Virus record (IMG/VR): IMGVR_UViG_3300029787_000119
Span: 1 to 40,181 of that record
Direction: 5' to 3' (one strand)
Source: a virus
Length of the DNA stretch: 40,181 nucleotides
Within the stretch, counting starts at the first letter, position 1; every line of letters begins with the position of its first letter. The position numbers were made by a program, and so were the translations under genes. The notes under the pieces were generated by a model, which did no database searches, was not told the origin of the DNA, and was given only the letters and a program-made list of their open reading frames with translations. Positions 23,252 to 32,036 of this stretch are shown here, one piece after another.

Positions 23252-23259
23252 TATTTAGA
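23252..23259 (-). promoter_or_regulatory. Late promoter variant TCTAAATA before the gp67-like gene
   Basis: TCTAAATA on the minus strand overlaps the last codon and stop of gp20 (stop at 23255). The same variant precedes gp20 and gp18, which supports it as an active form of the late box. Confidence 0.65.
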
Positions 23260-24859
23260 TTTCTCCCTTTTTATAGTCCTTATCAGACAAACTGGGTTCC
23301 TCGGGAGGCGGTTCTGGTGGTTGCATAGACATTTCCATCTGCGCTTTTTCCATTTGTTGCATCTCAACAGGAGAAACAACTAACCCATCAGCAATTTCTG
23401 CTGCCATTTGTTCATCAAGTTCTTGCATTTCGTTGTCAGTCTGGCGTAAGATGTTGCGTCTTAGATACTCAACAGAGAAATATTTTCCTGCATAAGGATC
23501 CATTTGTTGCAACATAGCGAGACGTTCATTCATAACTTCCTTCTCTTTCATTTCAGAGAAGTAGTTATCCGCAATAAAGTTGTACTGAACGTGTTCCTTA
23601 ATCTCATCCCACTCTTCTAAGGTGCAAACACCTTTAAGAACGCATTGAGTTTTAAGGAGATCATTAAATAAATCACTGAACTTCTTACGAAGTCTGGTGA
23701 CAAACTTCTGAAACTTCACTTCATCACGAGTGATCTCAGCAGATCTACCAATGTTGAATGAGTTATCAGATTCTAAGCGTGACTCGGGTACGTTGAGTGA
23801 TCGGTAGAGTTTCTTTTGGAAGTACTTGACGTCTTCAAGTTCTCCAAGATTCTGTCCACCTGGGAGAGTAGAGATTTCCGTGCCTCTTCCCCCTTCTCTT
23901 CGTGGTAACCAGAAGTCTTCGAGCATTGACATGAATTTCTTGTCATCTCTTATTTCTCCTGTATCAGCGTTGTAAACAAGTTTGTTACGATAGCGGGACA
24001 TCACCTCACGGAGGTATTGTTCTGCTTTTTGCTTAGGTAAATTACCCACGTCAATATAGAATATCCTACGCTCGGGAGCGCGAGACAATCTATATATAAC
24101 CAAACTATCCTCAATCATCCTAAGTTGATTAAGTGCCTTGATTGCTTTATGTAGATGTGAGAGAACATAATTTCTCTGCATATCTAACTGACCTGAGTGA
24201 CAATACGTTATTGCATCAGGTGCAATCTTGATTCCATTGTTCTCATATCCTTTCAGACCTTTGGGTGAGTATATGTAATACTCAACAGAACGCGGAACAA
24301 TAGAAGCGGTCTGTGGATCTATGGGTTGTAATCTATCTTTTGGTTTATCAAACTCTACAACTTTCTTAATCTTTCTAGGATCAATGTATCTAAGTTCCGT
24401 AATACCATTCTTAGGATTCTTAGTATCGATCATCTTATGATAGAATAATCTACCATCTATATACCAACGTCTGAATATATCGTATGCTTTTCTATCGAAA
24501 TCTAAAAGAACAAGGACGTTATCAAACTCTTCCTTGATTCTTGTCTTTAAGTTTGACGATCCACGGAGGTTTTGAAGATCAATATCTACTGGATGATCGT
24601 TCAAGTCCCCTGCTATCGCTTCATTAACAACATCATTGATCGCTGCATCTGCCTCTGGGTGTAGAGACATTTCTCTATAACGACCAATTAAATCTGCTTC
24701 GCTTGCCTTATTAGCAGCGTCGCCCATTTCAACATACTGTCCGAAATACCCACCCGCTACTATCGGTTGCGCTGCGTCATCAGATTCTTTACGCACGAAA
24801 GAAGGGGTTGCGCCCCCCTTCTTTTTGCGATCAAGAGAATAACCAAATAAATTTGACAT
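23255..24859 (-). CDS. gp20: Portal vertex protein gp20
   Basis: The dodecameric portal through which DNA is packaged and ejected; it also nucleates head assembly. The 534-residue protein (T4: 524) has the gp20 landmarks MSLHPEADAAINDVVNEAI, GITELRYIDPRKIKKVVEF, YRLSRAPERRIFYIDVGNLP and EFxxF-type helices followed by FNDLLKTQ. The C-terminus is rich in Pro and Met. A late-type box lies 31 bases before the ATG. It has no overlap with gp19 upstream. Confidence 0.97.
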   Translation of the reverse strand: MSNLFGYSLDRKKKGGATPSFVRKESDDAAQPIVAGGYFGQYVEMGDAANKASEADLIGRYREMSLHPEADAAINDVVNEAIAGDLNDHPVDIDLQNLRGSSNLKTRIKEEFDNVLVLLDFDRKAYDIFRRWYIDGRLFYHKMIDTKNPKNGITELRYIDPRKIKKVVEFDKPKDRLQPIDPQTASIVPRSVEYYIYSPKGLKGYENNGIKIAPDAITYCHSGQLDMQRNYVLSHLHKAIKALNQLRMIEDSLVIYRLSRAPERRIFYIDVGNLPKQKAEQYLREVMSRYRNKLVYNADTGEIRDDKKFMSMLEDFWLPRREGGRGTEISTLPGGQNLGELEDVKYFQKKLYRSLNVPESRLESDNSFNIGRSAEITRDEVKFQKFVTRLRKKFSDLFNDLLKTQCVLKGVCTLEEWDEIKEHVQYNFIADNYFSEMKEKEVMNERLAMLQQMDPYAGKYFSVEYLRRNILRQTDNEMQELDEQMAAEIADGLVVSPVEMQQMEKAQMEMSMQPPEPPPEEPSLSDKDYKKGEI

Positions 24860-24889
24860 TATCGGATCTTACTATAATTACTTCATTAT

Positions 24890-24897
24890 TATTTAGA
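24890..24897 (-). promoter_or_regulatory. Late promoter variant TCTAAATA before gp20
   Basis: TCTAAATA followed by ATAATG on the minus strand, in the gap between gp19 and gp20. The context TCTAAATAATAA is close to the gp22 promoter, with C in place of A at the second position. Confidence 0.7.
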
Positions 24898-24911
24898 CAC
24901 GTTCTAAAACG

Positions 24912-25496
24912 TTACTTTGAAACTTCCTTAGAATTGTATACATCAGTATCGTTTTTAATTGCTTCCCAGTACTGGACTGCGAACTCAACTGTGTACTCCT
25001 CAGCAGCATCATTGCTATCCCATGCTAAGTCAATAGCAGAGATATTTACAGGATAGATTCCTTCAAATTTGTATGATTTGATGTCTCCACCTGATCTTGA
25101 TAACTGTCTTACAGTAGCACTTGTTTGATACTGTGTTGCATTCTCAAAGAAAGATCTGTTCTCAGCAAGTTTACTGATTTTATCTGACCATTCTTCAAAA
25201 GCGTTTCTTAACTTAAACCCTTCGTCGTTGATAACAGTAACAGTCCATGGTTCAAATGTTCTGTCTCCTGCAATCTTTAAGACTCTTCCTCTGTATGGAA
25301 GTTCAACTGTACCAACAGTAGATGCTGGTAAGTTTGCTCCCTTAACTAGGAATGTTCCAAATTCTGCTAGTGCAGATGGACTAGCGTCTGCTAATCCACC
25401 TGGAAAATCTAGTTCAACTTGGAATTGATTGGGGCGGGCAACTTCTCTAACCGAGTTACGGAATGAGATAATGTCCTTAATTACTTCTAATGCCAT
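24912..25496 (-). CDS. gp19: Tail tube protein gp19
   Basis: The subunit of the inner tail tube. The 194-residue protein has the T4 gp19 pattern: an N-terminal RPNQFQVELDFPGG, FLVKGANLPASTVGTVELPY followed by RGR, and GDRTFEPWTVTVIND; near the end a beta strand YTVEFAVQYWEA. T4 gp19 has 163 residues. It follows the sheath gene gp18 by 34 bases and is probably read from the gp18 late promoter. Confidence 0.96.
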   Translation of the reverse strand: MALEVIKDIISFRNSVREVARPNQFQVELDFPGGLADASPSALAEFGTFLVKGANLPASTVGTVELPYRGRVLKIAGDRTFEPWTVTVINDEGFKLRNAFEEWSDKISKLAENRSFFENATQYQTSATVRQLSRSGGDIKSYKFEGIYPVNISAIDLAWDSNDAAEEYTVEFAVQYWEAIKNDTDVYNSKEVSK

Positions 25497-25530
25497 TAGT
25501 TTTACCTATTGTTTTTGTGGTGAATAATAA

Positions 25531-28338
25531 TTACTGTGTTACCTCAGCAAAGGTTGCCCCTGTTCTGGTTGCAGTAAATGTAAGTGTGATGAAGTTAATC
25601 GACCTTGTTGGTTTAACAAAGATTTCAGCAAAGAACTCACCACGGTCCTGTGCTTCGGGAGGGTTGTTGCTTTGATCGCAAACAACTAGGTAATCTACAA
25701 TACCTCTTGCGGATTGAACTCCTCTTAGGTATGGATCAACTAAGTTTTTGAATCCTTTACGAGTAAACTCATCGTTGATTTCAAAGAGTTGATTCTTAGC
25801 AGATACAGAGATTGCTCTCTCAATTACTAGGAATAAGCGTCTAACATTGATTCTGTCAAATGCTGATGCTCCTGCTAGTGCAGTCTTATCTCCGTAAAGT
25901 ATATTTCCTTCACCAGGGAATGATACAATAGGGTTGATTCTTGAACCATATAAACGATCTCTATGATCTTTTAATGGTGAGTATGCTAACTTAACTGCGT
26001 TTAATAGTTGTCCTCTGTTGAATCCAGCAGGGGAGAACCATGCTTCTGCGTTAAGTGCGGTGCTTAGTGTTAGACCAGCAACGTCAGCGTTACATGGAAG
26101 ATAACGATACTTGTCGTTATACTTGTCATACATGTACTTGTAGTTGTTGTCAAACACTGCGTATGATGTAGAAGATAATTGATCGAAGAACTCGATTGTA
26201 TTTTCTACGATTGTGTTTGTGTTAGGTACACCGATAACAGAATACTTAGGAGGTGAGATGAATGCGATGCAGTCCTTACGGATGTTTGCAACGTCAATCA
26301 ACTTTTGTGCCTTAGCAAGTGAGTCTGCCTCATTGCTCATGCCTGGACCACCTATGATGTAGTCTATTTCTTCTGTCTCAGGGTCTGTGAATAAGTCGTA
26401 TGCGTCAAACAACTTGTCTCTTTCTGCTGAATAACCATCAACTCCACCTTTCAAGGAGTATTTGATAGTTGATGTTCCCTTAGTGAACATAACTGGTATT
26501 GCGCCAGCAGTTGATCCTGTTGGATCGTCAATGTCAGAGATAGCAGATGTGTTCTTAAAGATATCGAACTGTCTGTTTGTAGCAGTTGTTCCGATATCAC
26601 CAGTAGCAGTACTATCAAGATCCTGTACAAGTGTTAGTTCGTGTGAACCCCACCAGATATACTCTGAGGAAGTCTTGATTACATCTTTATAGTAGATGTT
26701 TGTTCCTTGTGGTGACTTAGCATCAGATGCCTTAGACACATTGAGGAACTTTTCAAGAACTGTTCCTGGTACACCAGTGATTCCTCCGTCTCCATCTAAT
26801 ACAAGGATGTGCATTAGGTCACGGAATCCGTTCTTGTCTGCTGCGTATGCGGAAGTTCCAGGTCTATCTGCAATAGATGACCACTTAGAGTTCTTACCAT
26901 ATACACGAGTTGCGTACTCAGATGCGATAGAAACAATGTTTACGTCGCGTCCTGCTGTTGTTACACCGTCAGCAGCGTATGTTGAACCTTCTTTAATGAC
27001 TTGGTTAGCAACGAAGTTTGTTGCTCCCTTGTCCATTACAATAGATAATCTTCTGTTAATTGCAGCAATCTTACCGCTATCGCCAGTTGCAGAACCAGGT
27101 GATCCGCCACTATTTGATAGTTCTGTGATTGTGTCTCCAACTTCTAGGTAATCAGATGATGTTGTATCAACTGTGATCTCAATCTTTCTAGATGTTGCAT
27201 CGTATGATACTACATTACCAGTTACGTTACCTGATACAGCAGTGAAGAAGTTACCACCATTGAAAGAACCTACTAGGGTTGATCCCTGCTCTAAGGTAAT
27301 TTCTAGGACGTAACTATAAATCTGTGAGTAAGATGAAGTTGCTGAAATGTTAACCTTCTTGCCTGGCTCTAACTTATGCTCAGGGTTACCTGTTGTTGGA
27401 GTTGCAAGGTATAGGATTTGGTCTGGACCAGCGTCTGTAACTACAACTCTGATTGAGTTACCGTATGTTCCAGGTGTCTTTCCTGCCCACTTCCAGTTAT
27501 TAGAAGCAGTCTCGACTGTTGCTTCGTACTCATCAAAGTTCTTAATCAATGGAGGAGTAACACCACTTGTTGTTGTCTCATTGATTGTTGTCTTGTTAGT
27601 AGTAACAGTTAGAAGTGTTACAGTAACACCGTCAGTGTGTGATGATGCAGCAGTTCCGAGTTGGGCACGAGTTACAGTCAAGTCATTGGTACTGATACCA
27701 GTAACTTGCATAATTTCATCAGTGATTCTGATGTAACTGTTAATCTGTACACCTAATGTAGATGCGTTAGTAACAGTTAGAGTTGTATCACTATCAGAGA
27801 ATGTACCACCCTCATTAATAGTTGTGGTAGTTCCTGCTGCCTCGATCAACATGATCTGAGAAGATGCAGCGTGTGATACCGCAGATGTATTAAGTTGTCC
27901 ACGAGACACAGCGATGTCCAATCCAGAGATTCCTGTGATTGAGACGATTTCTGAGTCGATCTTTAAAAGATCCCCTGTGTCAAAGTCTGTTGCCTCTGCA
28001 ACTGTTAGTGTAGTGTCTGTTGCTGAGAATGTTGTATCGGTTACAGTAGTAGTATCAATACTATTCTTTAATGATGTGCTTGTTGCACGAACTACTTTTA
28101 CTGATCCACCGTACAACATAAATTGTGCAGCAGAGAACCAATACTCGTAATTACTGTCGTTTGGTTTACCAAACTCTTCAACCAGTTGTCTCTCGGACGA
28201 GATTACTCTAACCTCATCTACTGGTCCTTTTTCAAAGGTTCCAACTACCGCTGCAATGTTATCAACAGTTGCGTTTACGGTATTAGTCAGATCTCTTTCT
28301 AGGACAACGACACCTGGGGAAATTTGTGTGGATGCCAT
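25531..28338 (-). CDS. gp18: Contractile tail sheath protein gp18, enlarged by repeat modules
   Basis: The sheath that contracts during infection. The N-terminal ISPGVVVLERDLTNTV and the C-terminal part with EFFDQLSSTSYAVFDNNYKY, YRYLPCNADVAGL, EGNILYGDKTALAGASAFDR and GEFFAEIFVKPTRSINFITL are typical of gp18. With 935 residues it is far longer than T4 gp18 (659). Much of the extra length lies at residues 107-245, where two copies of a 60-65 residue beta module occur; a Gly- and Ser-rich insert follows later. The same module is found in gp15. Such inserts probably decorate the outer sheath surface. AGGAG lies 10-15 bases before the ATG, and a late box lies 44 bases upstream. Confidence 0.96.
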   Translation of the reverse strand: MASTQISPGVVVLERDLTNTVNATVDNIAAVVGTFEKGPVDEVRVISSERQLVEEFGKPNDSNYEYWFSAAQFMLYGGSVKVVRATSTSLKNSIDTTTVTDTTFSATDTTLTVAEATDFDTGDLLKIDSEIVSITGISGLDIAVSRGQLNTSAVSHAASSQIMLIEAAGTTTTINEGGTFSDSDTTLTVTNASTLGVQINSYIRITDEIMQVTGISTNDLTVTRAQLGTAASSHTDGVTVTLLTVTTNKTTINETTTSGVTPPLIKNFDEYEATVETASNNWKWAGKTPGTYGNSIRVVVTDAGPDQILYLATPTTGNPEHKLEPGKKVNISATSSYSQIYSYVLEITLEQGSTLVGSFNGGNFFTAVSGNVTGNVVSYDATSRKIEITVDTTSSDYLEVGDTITELSNSGGSPGSATGDSGKIAAINRRLSIVMDKGATNFVANQVIKEGSTYAADGVTTAGRDVNIVSIASEYATRVYGKNSKWSSIADRPGTSAYAADKNGFRDLMHILVLDGDGGITGVPGTVLEKFLNVSKASDAKSPQGTNIYYKDVIKTSSEYIWWGSHELTLVQDLDSTATGDIGTTATNRQFDIFKNTSAISDIDDPTGSTAGAIPVMFTKGTSTIKYSLKGGVDGYSAERDKLFDAYDLFTDPETEEIDYIIGGPGMSNEADSLAKAQKLIDVANIRKDCIAFISPPKYSVIGVPNTNTIVENTIEFFDQLSSTSYAVFDNNYKYMYDKYNDKYRYLPCNADVAGLTLSTALNAEAWFSPAGFNRGQLLNAVKLAYSPLKDHRDRLYGSRINPIVSFPGEGNILYGDKTALAGASAFDRINVRRLFLVIERAISVSAKNQLFEINDEFTRKGFKNLVDPYLRGVQSARGIVDYLVVCDQSNNPPEAQDRGEFFAEIFVKPTRSINFITLTFTATRTGATFAEVTQ
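27604..28020 (-). repeat. Two diverged copies of a beta module inside gp18
   Basis: Residues 107-166 and 181-245 of gp18 share the pattern DTTLTVxxAxxF, then D-x-x-x-I-D/T-x-E-I-M/V-x-I/V-TGIS, then L-x-V-x-R-x-Q-L-x-T-x-A-x-S-H. A third copy lies in gp15 at residues 248-310 (37043-37231). The modules are similar at protein level, so they are old duplications or separate acquisitions. Confidence 0.75.
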
Positions 28339-28381
28339 CTGGGTATACTCCTCGGATAAATTTCAATTCGGATGCTACTAA

Positions 28382-28389
28382 TATTTAGA
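28382..28389 (-). promoter_or_regulatory. Late promoter variant TCTAAATA before gp18
   Basis: TCTAAATA on the minus strand, 44 bases before the gp18 ATG and directly after a hairpin with a T-run. It would drive gp18 and gp19. Confidence 0.7.
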
Positions 28390-28416
28390 AAAACGTATGT
28401 TTCCAGTGGGGAAACA
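28389..28416 (-). terminator. Weak terminator upstream of the gp18 promoter
   Basis: On the minus strand TGTTTCC (28410-28416), a 5-base loop, GGAAACA (28398-28404), then TACG and five T (28389-28393). The gap between stem and T-run makes it weak. It would lower read-through from the gp17 transcript. Confidence 0.45.
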
Positions 28417-28427
28417 AGACGTGAACA

Positions 28428-28658
28428 TCACCAGTCAGGGTAGGAGTAGGTAGTTATATCAACACTTTTACGTCTTTTCTTAATTCTTATCTTTGTACAT
28501 GATTTGCACTCATACGAAAAAGCAGAGGGCATAGCACCTCTGTCTTTTCTAGTCTTATAATAGTCAGTAAGTAGATCTTTCTCTATCCCACATGTCTTGC
28601 AAACACGTTGTTTTAGGATAAGGTGTTCTAATTCTAAGAAGTCACTTTCGAGGTCCAT
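28428..28658 (-). CDS. Small zinc-ribbon protein (76 aa)
   Basis: A 76-residue protein with a helical N-terminus (MDLESDFLELEHLILKQ), CKTCG at residues 20-24 and CKSC near residue 53, about 29 residues later, so a four-cysteine zinc site. The linking DYYKTRKDRGAMPSAFSYE and the basic tail KIRIKKRRK suggest nucleic acid binding, as in small phage HNH-like zinc ribbons; no HNH catalytic residues are visible. The ATG at 28658 is a best guess; a GTG at 28703 would add 15 residues. It lies between the terminase and sheath genes. Confidence 0.72.
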   Translation of the reverse strand: MDLESDFLELEHLILKQRVCKTCGIEKDLLTDYYKTRKDRGAMPSAFSYECKSCTKIRIKKRRKSVDITTYSYPDW

Positions 28659-28743
28659 CCTTCTTTGGTTGTGCAGGATACTCTGATGCGAGTTTCTTAC
28701 CACTCCTTATAAACTCTTTACTTTTATCTACTTTTATTACCAT
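28642..28743 (-). CDS. Tiny basic protein (33 aa)
   Basis: A 33-codon frame from the ATG at 28743 to a TGA at 28642. The ATG overlaps the stop of the 95-residue membrane protein gene (TAATG), and the end overlaps the zinc-ribbon gene by 17 bases. The product is rich in Lys (VIKVDKSKEFIRSGKKL, later PKKDGPRK). Support comes only from the coupling and from filling the gap; it could instead be an untranslated leader for the zinc-ribbon gene. Confidence 0.4.
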   Translation of the reverse strand: MVIKVDKSKEFIRSGKKLASEYPAQPKKDGPRK

Positions 28744-29030
28744 TAGATTCCGTTCCAGAATGTATCGGTTGGTGTTTGCATATTACGAGATACTAAGAAC
28801 AGACTTACATTGACCATAAACCATATTAGATTAGTGACCCATGCTTGTCTCCAACAGTATCTACGGTTGGTCTGTACTATATAGAGATTTCTCTCATTTA
28901 TCTCATCAAAAGGTGATAAGGGTTTTGCTTTAACAATCTGTTCTAGTATTAACGATACCACAAACCCTATTGCAAAAACATAGAACAATAGGTTTAGTAA
29001 ACCAGCACTAGCGAATAAAAAAGAAATCAT
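28743..29030 (-). CDS. Small membrane protein after the terminase (95 aa)
   Basis: A 95-residue protein with two hydrophobic segments, about residues 1-28 (ISFLFASAGLLNLLFYVFAI) and 63-82 (VTNLIWFMVNVSLFLVS), joined by a charged loop. I start at 29030 because this ATG forms an ATGA overlap with the gp17 stop; another in-frame ATG four codons earlier is possible. Both ends may lie outside or inside the membrane; topology is not clear. It could be a holin by size and two-segment shape, but nothing specific shows this. Confidence 0.7.
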   Translation of the reverse strand: MISFLFASAGLLNLLFYVFAIGFVVSLILEQIVKAKPLSPFDEINERNLYIVQTNRRYCWRQAWVTNLIWFMVNVSLFLVSRNMQTPTDTFWNGI

Positions 29031-30676
29031 TTGTAATCCCACATGTAAGACATATCTCCATACTCATCAGTATGCCATACTTGACCTTCATTGTCAATGA
29101 TGGTTTCCTGCTCTAATCCGTCACTAACAAATCCAAAAGGTGCCATGTCTGCTTCTATCTGATCCTTCTGCTCTTGATACATTCTCATTCTGACGTCATT
29201 GTCATGTAGTTCACGGAAGTAATCTGATGTTGCTAACCATGAGAACATAACCAGACACATAGCAAGGTCATCATTACAACCCTCTTCTGCTTCCCATGCC
29301 TGACCTCTCTGTATGAATGTAGTCAGTTCTGCAATGATGTCATAGTCAGATATCAGTAACTTGTCATCTTCTATCAACTGTTTCATATTAGAACACCCTG
29401 TCTTCTTGACAGTCGTACTCATCTTAACTCCTAGTTGTACCTTAGTACCAGAGAATCCTTGTCCTACTACCTGTCCTGCACGTCCACGCATAGATGCCAT
29501 AAGGATATTGTCATACTCCAAGTCAAAGTGCAACATGTCCGCAATCTGCCCGCCAATATCATTTACCTCCACTAATACAAACGCATGGTTGTACGCACAC
29601 GCGACATCGTATATGGTATTAGGGAATAGCAGTGGTTTAATTGTGTTATTTCTATACTTTGCTACCACCTTATATGGTATTGTTGTCGTGTCTATTACAC
29701 AGAACGCACTATAATCCTTCGTTACACCCCTTGCTACGTCAACAGTTATACAATATGTCTTATCTTTTTCTGGTTTCTCATATACATCTAGTCCTTTATT
29801 CTTTTGTATAGGGTCATCATATGCCATCATCCTCAACTTAGATGCGGAGATAAGAGTATCAACAGATCCCAGGAACTCACACTCAAACTCAACTCTAAAC
29901 TGTTCCTCTGATGTGTTCGCTATGGTCTGCTCTTTCCATACTGCGTCTCTACCTGGCACCTGTGACCAGTGTACCTCAGTAGTAACGTATTCGTTCTTCT
30001 GTCTCTCGGCATCATGCCAGAGTTTATAGAACATGTTCATACCATGTGGTGTAGATATGATAATAACTTTTGTTGATTTACCAGAAGATATAGTAGGATA
30101 CACAGAACTGAAAAACTGGTCAGCAATGTGATTCGGAATGAACGCGAATTCGTCCAGAAATATGATATTAAAAGACATACCCCTGACAGCAGAAGCGGAA
30201 GTAGAAGCAGCCATGATTTTACTGCCGTTTTCAAGTTCCAAAGAACCTCTGTTCCACTGGTTGATTCCTTGTTGCATCCATTTTGGGAGGTTTTCATAAC
30301 TTAATTGTAGACGTTGTAGCATTTCCCTAGCAGTCGCTGCCTTGTTTGCAAGGATTGCTACGTTAACATTATCATTAAAGATTACATACCATAACAGATA
30401 TGATGTAACAACAGTAGACTTACCAGACTGTCTAGGTAACTTAGCAATATTAAATCTATAATCATTAAACTTGTTTACCATGTCTTCTTGGAAGTCATAC
30501 AAGTCAAATGGTATAAGACCTTTATCTAGTGAGACGATTCTAATATACTTCTTAATAAAATACACAGGGTCCTGAGAACATTTGACGAACTCTTTCACCT
30601 GTGACGGAGTAAAACTCTGTGCTACGTTTGCTTTTTTTAGATTAGGGTTACCTAGATACTGATTTTCAGTCGCCAT
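29027..30676 (-). CDS. gp17: Large terminase subunit gp17
   Basis: The DNA packaging motor with ATPase and nuclease domains. The 549-residue protein (T4: 610) has the Walker A box RQSGKST (82-88), Walker B IIFLDEF (171-177), the coupling motif IISTPHG, and a RNase H-like nuclease with TVDVARGVTKDYSAF, LVEVNDIGG and GCNDDLAMCLVMF carrying the metal-binding Asp residues. It begins 11 bases inside the end of pcyA, so the terminase depends on the same transcript as the host-like genes upstream. gp16 lies about 6 kb upstream, not adjacent as in T4. Confidence 0.97.
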   Translation of the reverse strand: MATENQYLGNPNLKKANVAQSFTPSQVKEFVKCSQDPVYFIKKYIRIVSLDKGLIPFDLYDFQEDMVNKFNDYRFNIAKLPRQSGKSTVVTSYLLWYVIFNDNVNVAILANKAATAREMLQRLQLSYENLPKWMQQGINQWNRGSLELENGSKIMAASTSASAVRGMSFNIIFLDEFAFIPNHIADQFFSSVYPTISSGKSTKVIIISTPHGMNMFYKLWHDAERQKNEYVTTEVHWSQVPGRDAVWKEQTIANTSEEQFRVEFECEFLGSVDTLISASKLRMMAYDDPIQKNKGLDVYEKPEKDKTYCITVDVARGVTKDYSAFCVIDTTTIPYKVVAKYRNNTIKPLLFPNTIYDVACAYNHAFVLVEVNDIGGQIADMLHFDLEYDNILMASMRGRAGQVVGQGFSGTKVQLGVKMSTTVKKTGCSNMKQLIEDDKLLISDYDIIAELTTFIQRGQAWEAEEGCNDDLAMCLVMFSWLATSDYFRELHDNDVRMRMYQEQKDQIEADMAPFGFVSDGLEQETIIDNEGQVWHTDEYGDMSYMWDYK

Positions 30677-31403
30677 TCATCCACCATTGCCAATTTCTAT
30701 TAGGTACATCAAACAAGGTATTGTCGATATAATCTTGTGCCCACTCAGGATCGAACCATTGTCCAAGGACTGCCTTGGTTTTCTTGTTCTGCCTTTGTTG
30801 CTTACAATACCAGATCTGATCATCCATTCTCTTCATAGTATTTATCCAGTTCTTATCTCTCTCAGCACCATACACATGTTCAATGTATATGTCTAAGTAC
30901 CTTTCCACTAACTGTACAAACATTCTTTTCTCTTTATCATCTCTTATACGCATGAACTGACAGAAAGGTGAAAATATATCTGCCCACTCTGGTAATGCTC
31001 TTGGTTCTTTAAACTTATATTGACTAGCGATTATATCTAAACCATAGTATATACTACTTGCATTATGTACAGGAGAGATATCACAGATCGCAGCAGTAAT
31101 TACCTTCGGTGTTGCAACTATATCAGCACCAAATATAGGTAAGGGATATTCTGGATTAGGAAAGAACACACAGTGCATGACTTCAATGTTCTTTGTATAT
31201 CCAGTTTCTAAATGTACTTTCCTTAGACCCTTACACCTATTCATCTCATTAATAATAAACACATCATCGTTTTCTACGATAGGATGTGGATTATCTAAGG
31301 GTTTAAGTGCGGGTAAAGTTAATATCTTATGTCTAATTAATGAAGAAACTTCATGAACCAGATTCCCTGTCAACGTATTTTGAGAGGACTTCGAGTTGGT
31401 CAT
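30666..31403 (-). CDS. pcyA: Phycocyanobilin:ferredoxin oxidoreductase PcyA
   Basis: PcyA reduces biliverdin IXalpha to phycocyanobilin with electrons from ferredoxin, making light-harvesting and phytochrome pigments. The 245-residue protein matches PcyA in RKVHLE, MHCVFFPNPEYPLPIFGADI, RALPEWADIFSPFCQFMRIR, YCKQQRQNKKTKAVLGQWFD and the final NTLFDVP. Counterparts of the three key residues of Synechocystis PcyA (E76, H88, D105) are seen at E66, H77 and D94, so it is probably active. The sequence is not like PebS of P-SSM2. It overlaps gp17 by 11 bases and the 75-residue gene by 53 bases; no strong ribosome site is visible before the ATG. Confidence 0.94.
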   Translation of the reverse strand: MTNSKSSQNTLTGNLVHEVSSLIRHKILTLPALKPLDNPHPIVENDDVFIINEMNRCKGLRKVHLETGYTKNIEVMHCVFFPNPEYPLPIFGADIVATPKVITAAICDISPVHNASSIYYGLDIIASQYKFKEPRALPEWADIFSPFCQFMRIRDDKEKRMFVQLVERYLDIYIEHVYGAERDKNWINTMKRMDDQIWYCKQQRQNKKTKAVLGQWFDPEWAQDYIDNTLFDVPNRNWQWWMNGD

Positions 31404-31578
31404 GGTATTTTGCCACCTGATCTAGTTCTACTTGGATTGCTTCCATAACATCAGAGTGTTCTCCGATGCCAGCAGGGTTCTCCAAATAGATTTCAATGTT
31501 TGCTAAATGTTTTTTGATGTCACCCATAGCATGTGCTTTGAGTGCGTTAATAATAGTTTTTCTCATAGATGGCATCAT
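31351..31578 (-). CDS. Conserved-looking small helical protein (75 aa)
   Basis: A 75-residue, mainly helical protein (IINALKAHAMGDIKKHLANI, then HSDVMEAIQVELDQVAKYHD). No membrane segment. I do not know its function; I have a recollection of similar small proteins next to gp17 in marine T4-like phages. Two ATG codons in a row begin it, overlapping the TGA of the nuclease gene. Its 3' end overlaps pcyA by 53 bases. Confidence 0.72.
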   Translation of the reverse strand: MMPSMRKTIINALKAHAMGDIKKHLANIEIYLENPAGIGEHSDVMEAIQVELDQVAKYHDQLEVLSKYVDRESGS

Positions 31579-32036
31579 TCTATTAACGTTCCTTGACTTC
31601 TACGAATCTCTTTAAGTGATTCAAAGTCTTTACGTTTGGTACCACCATCATAGCACCATGCGTATCCTTCGTCAATCATCTGTTCATTGAGCGACTTTTC
31701 CTCGTCACCCACATATAACCAACCAAGGAGACGACCATACTTACCAACCCCGCCTTTAAGTTCAGTTCGTATAGTGAGTTCATGTTCTCCATTAATCGTG
31801 TCCTCCAAAGTTGCTTTCATCCAGTTAGTTGCGTCTATACCTAGTTTCTTTTCTGCAAGGTCTCTCGTTCTCTTCTCAGGAGTATCTATTCCAGCAATTC
31901 TGACTCTTTCGTGTTTGTATATATCAAACCCTAAGTCTATTACTACGTCAATAGTGTCACCATCAACTACCTTTGTTATCTCCGTCACTCGAAAGTTGTA
32001 ACAACTCTTCCTGCTTGGTGGTGTCATTGCTCCCAT
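31575..32036 (-). CDS. Staphylococcal-nuclease-like (thermonuclease) protein
   Basis: A 153-residue SNase-fold nuclease, which cuts DNA or RNA with a calcium ion. Catalytic residues are in place: VVDGDT (Asp at 25 and 27), R46 in ERVRIAG, D51 and E54 in IDTPE, and R102 in KYGRLLGWLYV. No signal peptide is seen, so it should act inside the cell, for example on host DNA or RNA. The ATG at 32036 has GAGGAA 9 bases upstream. The first 15 residues are beyond the domain, so a later start is possible. The 5' end is shared with a 58-codon membrane protein frame. Confidence 0.88.
   Translation of the reverse strand: MGAMTPPSRKSCYNFRVTEITKVVDGDTIDVVIDLGFDIYKHERVRIAGIDTPEKRTRDLAEKKLGIDATNWMKATLEDTINGEHELTIRTELKGGVGKYGRLLGWLYVGDEEKSLNEQMIDEGYAWCYDGGTKRKDFESLKEIRRSQGTLIE

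Noticed and set aside
26696-27151. Plus-strand open frame opposite gp18, and similar ones opposite gp19-gp23
   Set aside because: Mirror frames of highly biased coding sequence; products have no recognisable domains and all neighbours run on the minus strand.
30834-30843. GATAAATA inside pcyA
   Set aside because: It is part of the coding sequence, far from the gp17 start, and the match is expected by chance in AT-rich DNA.
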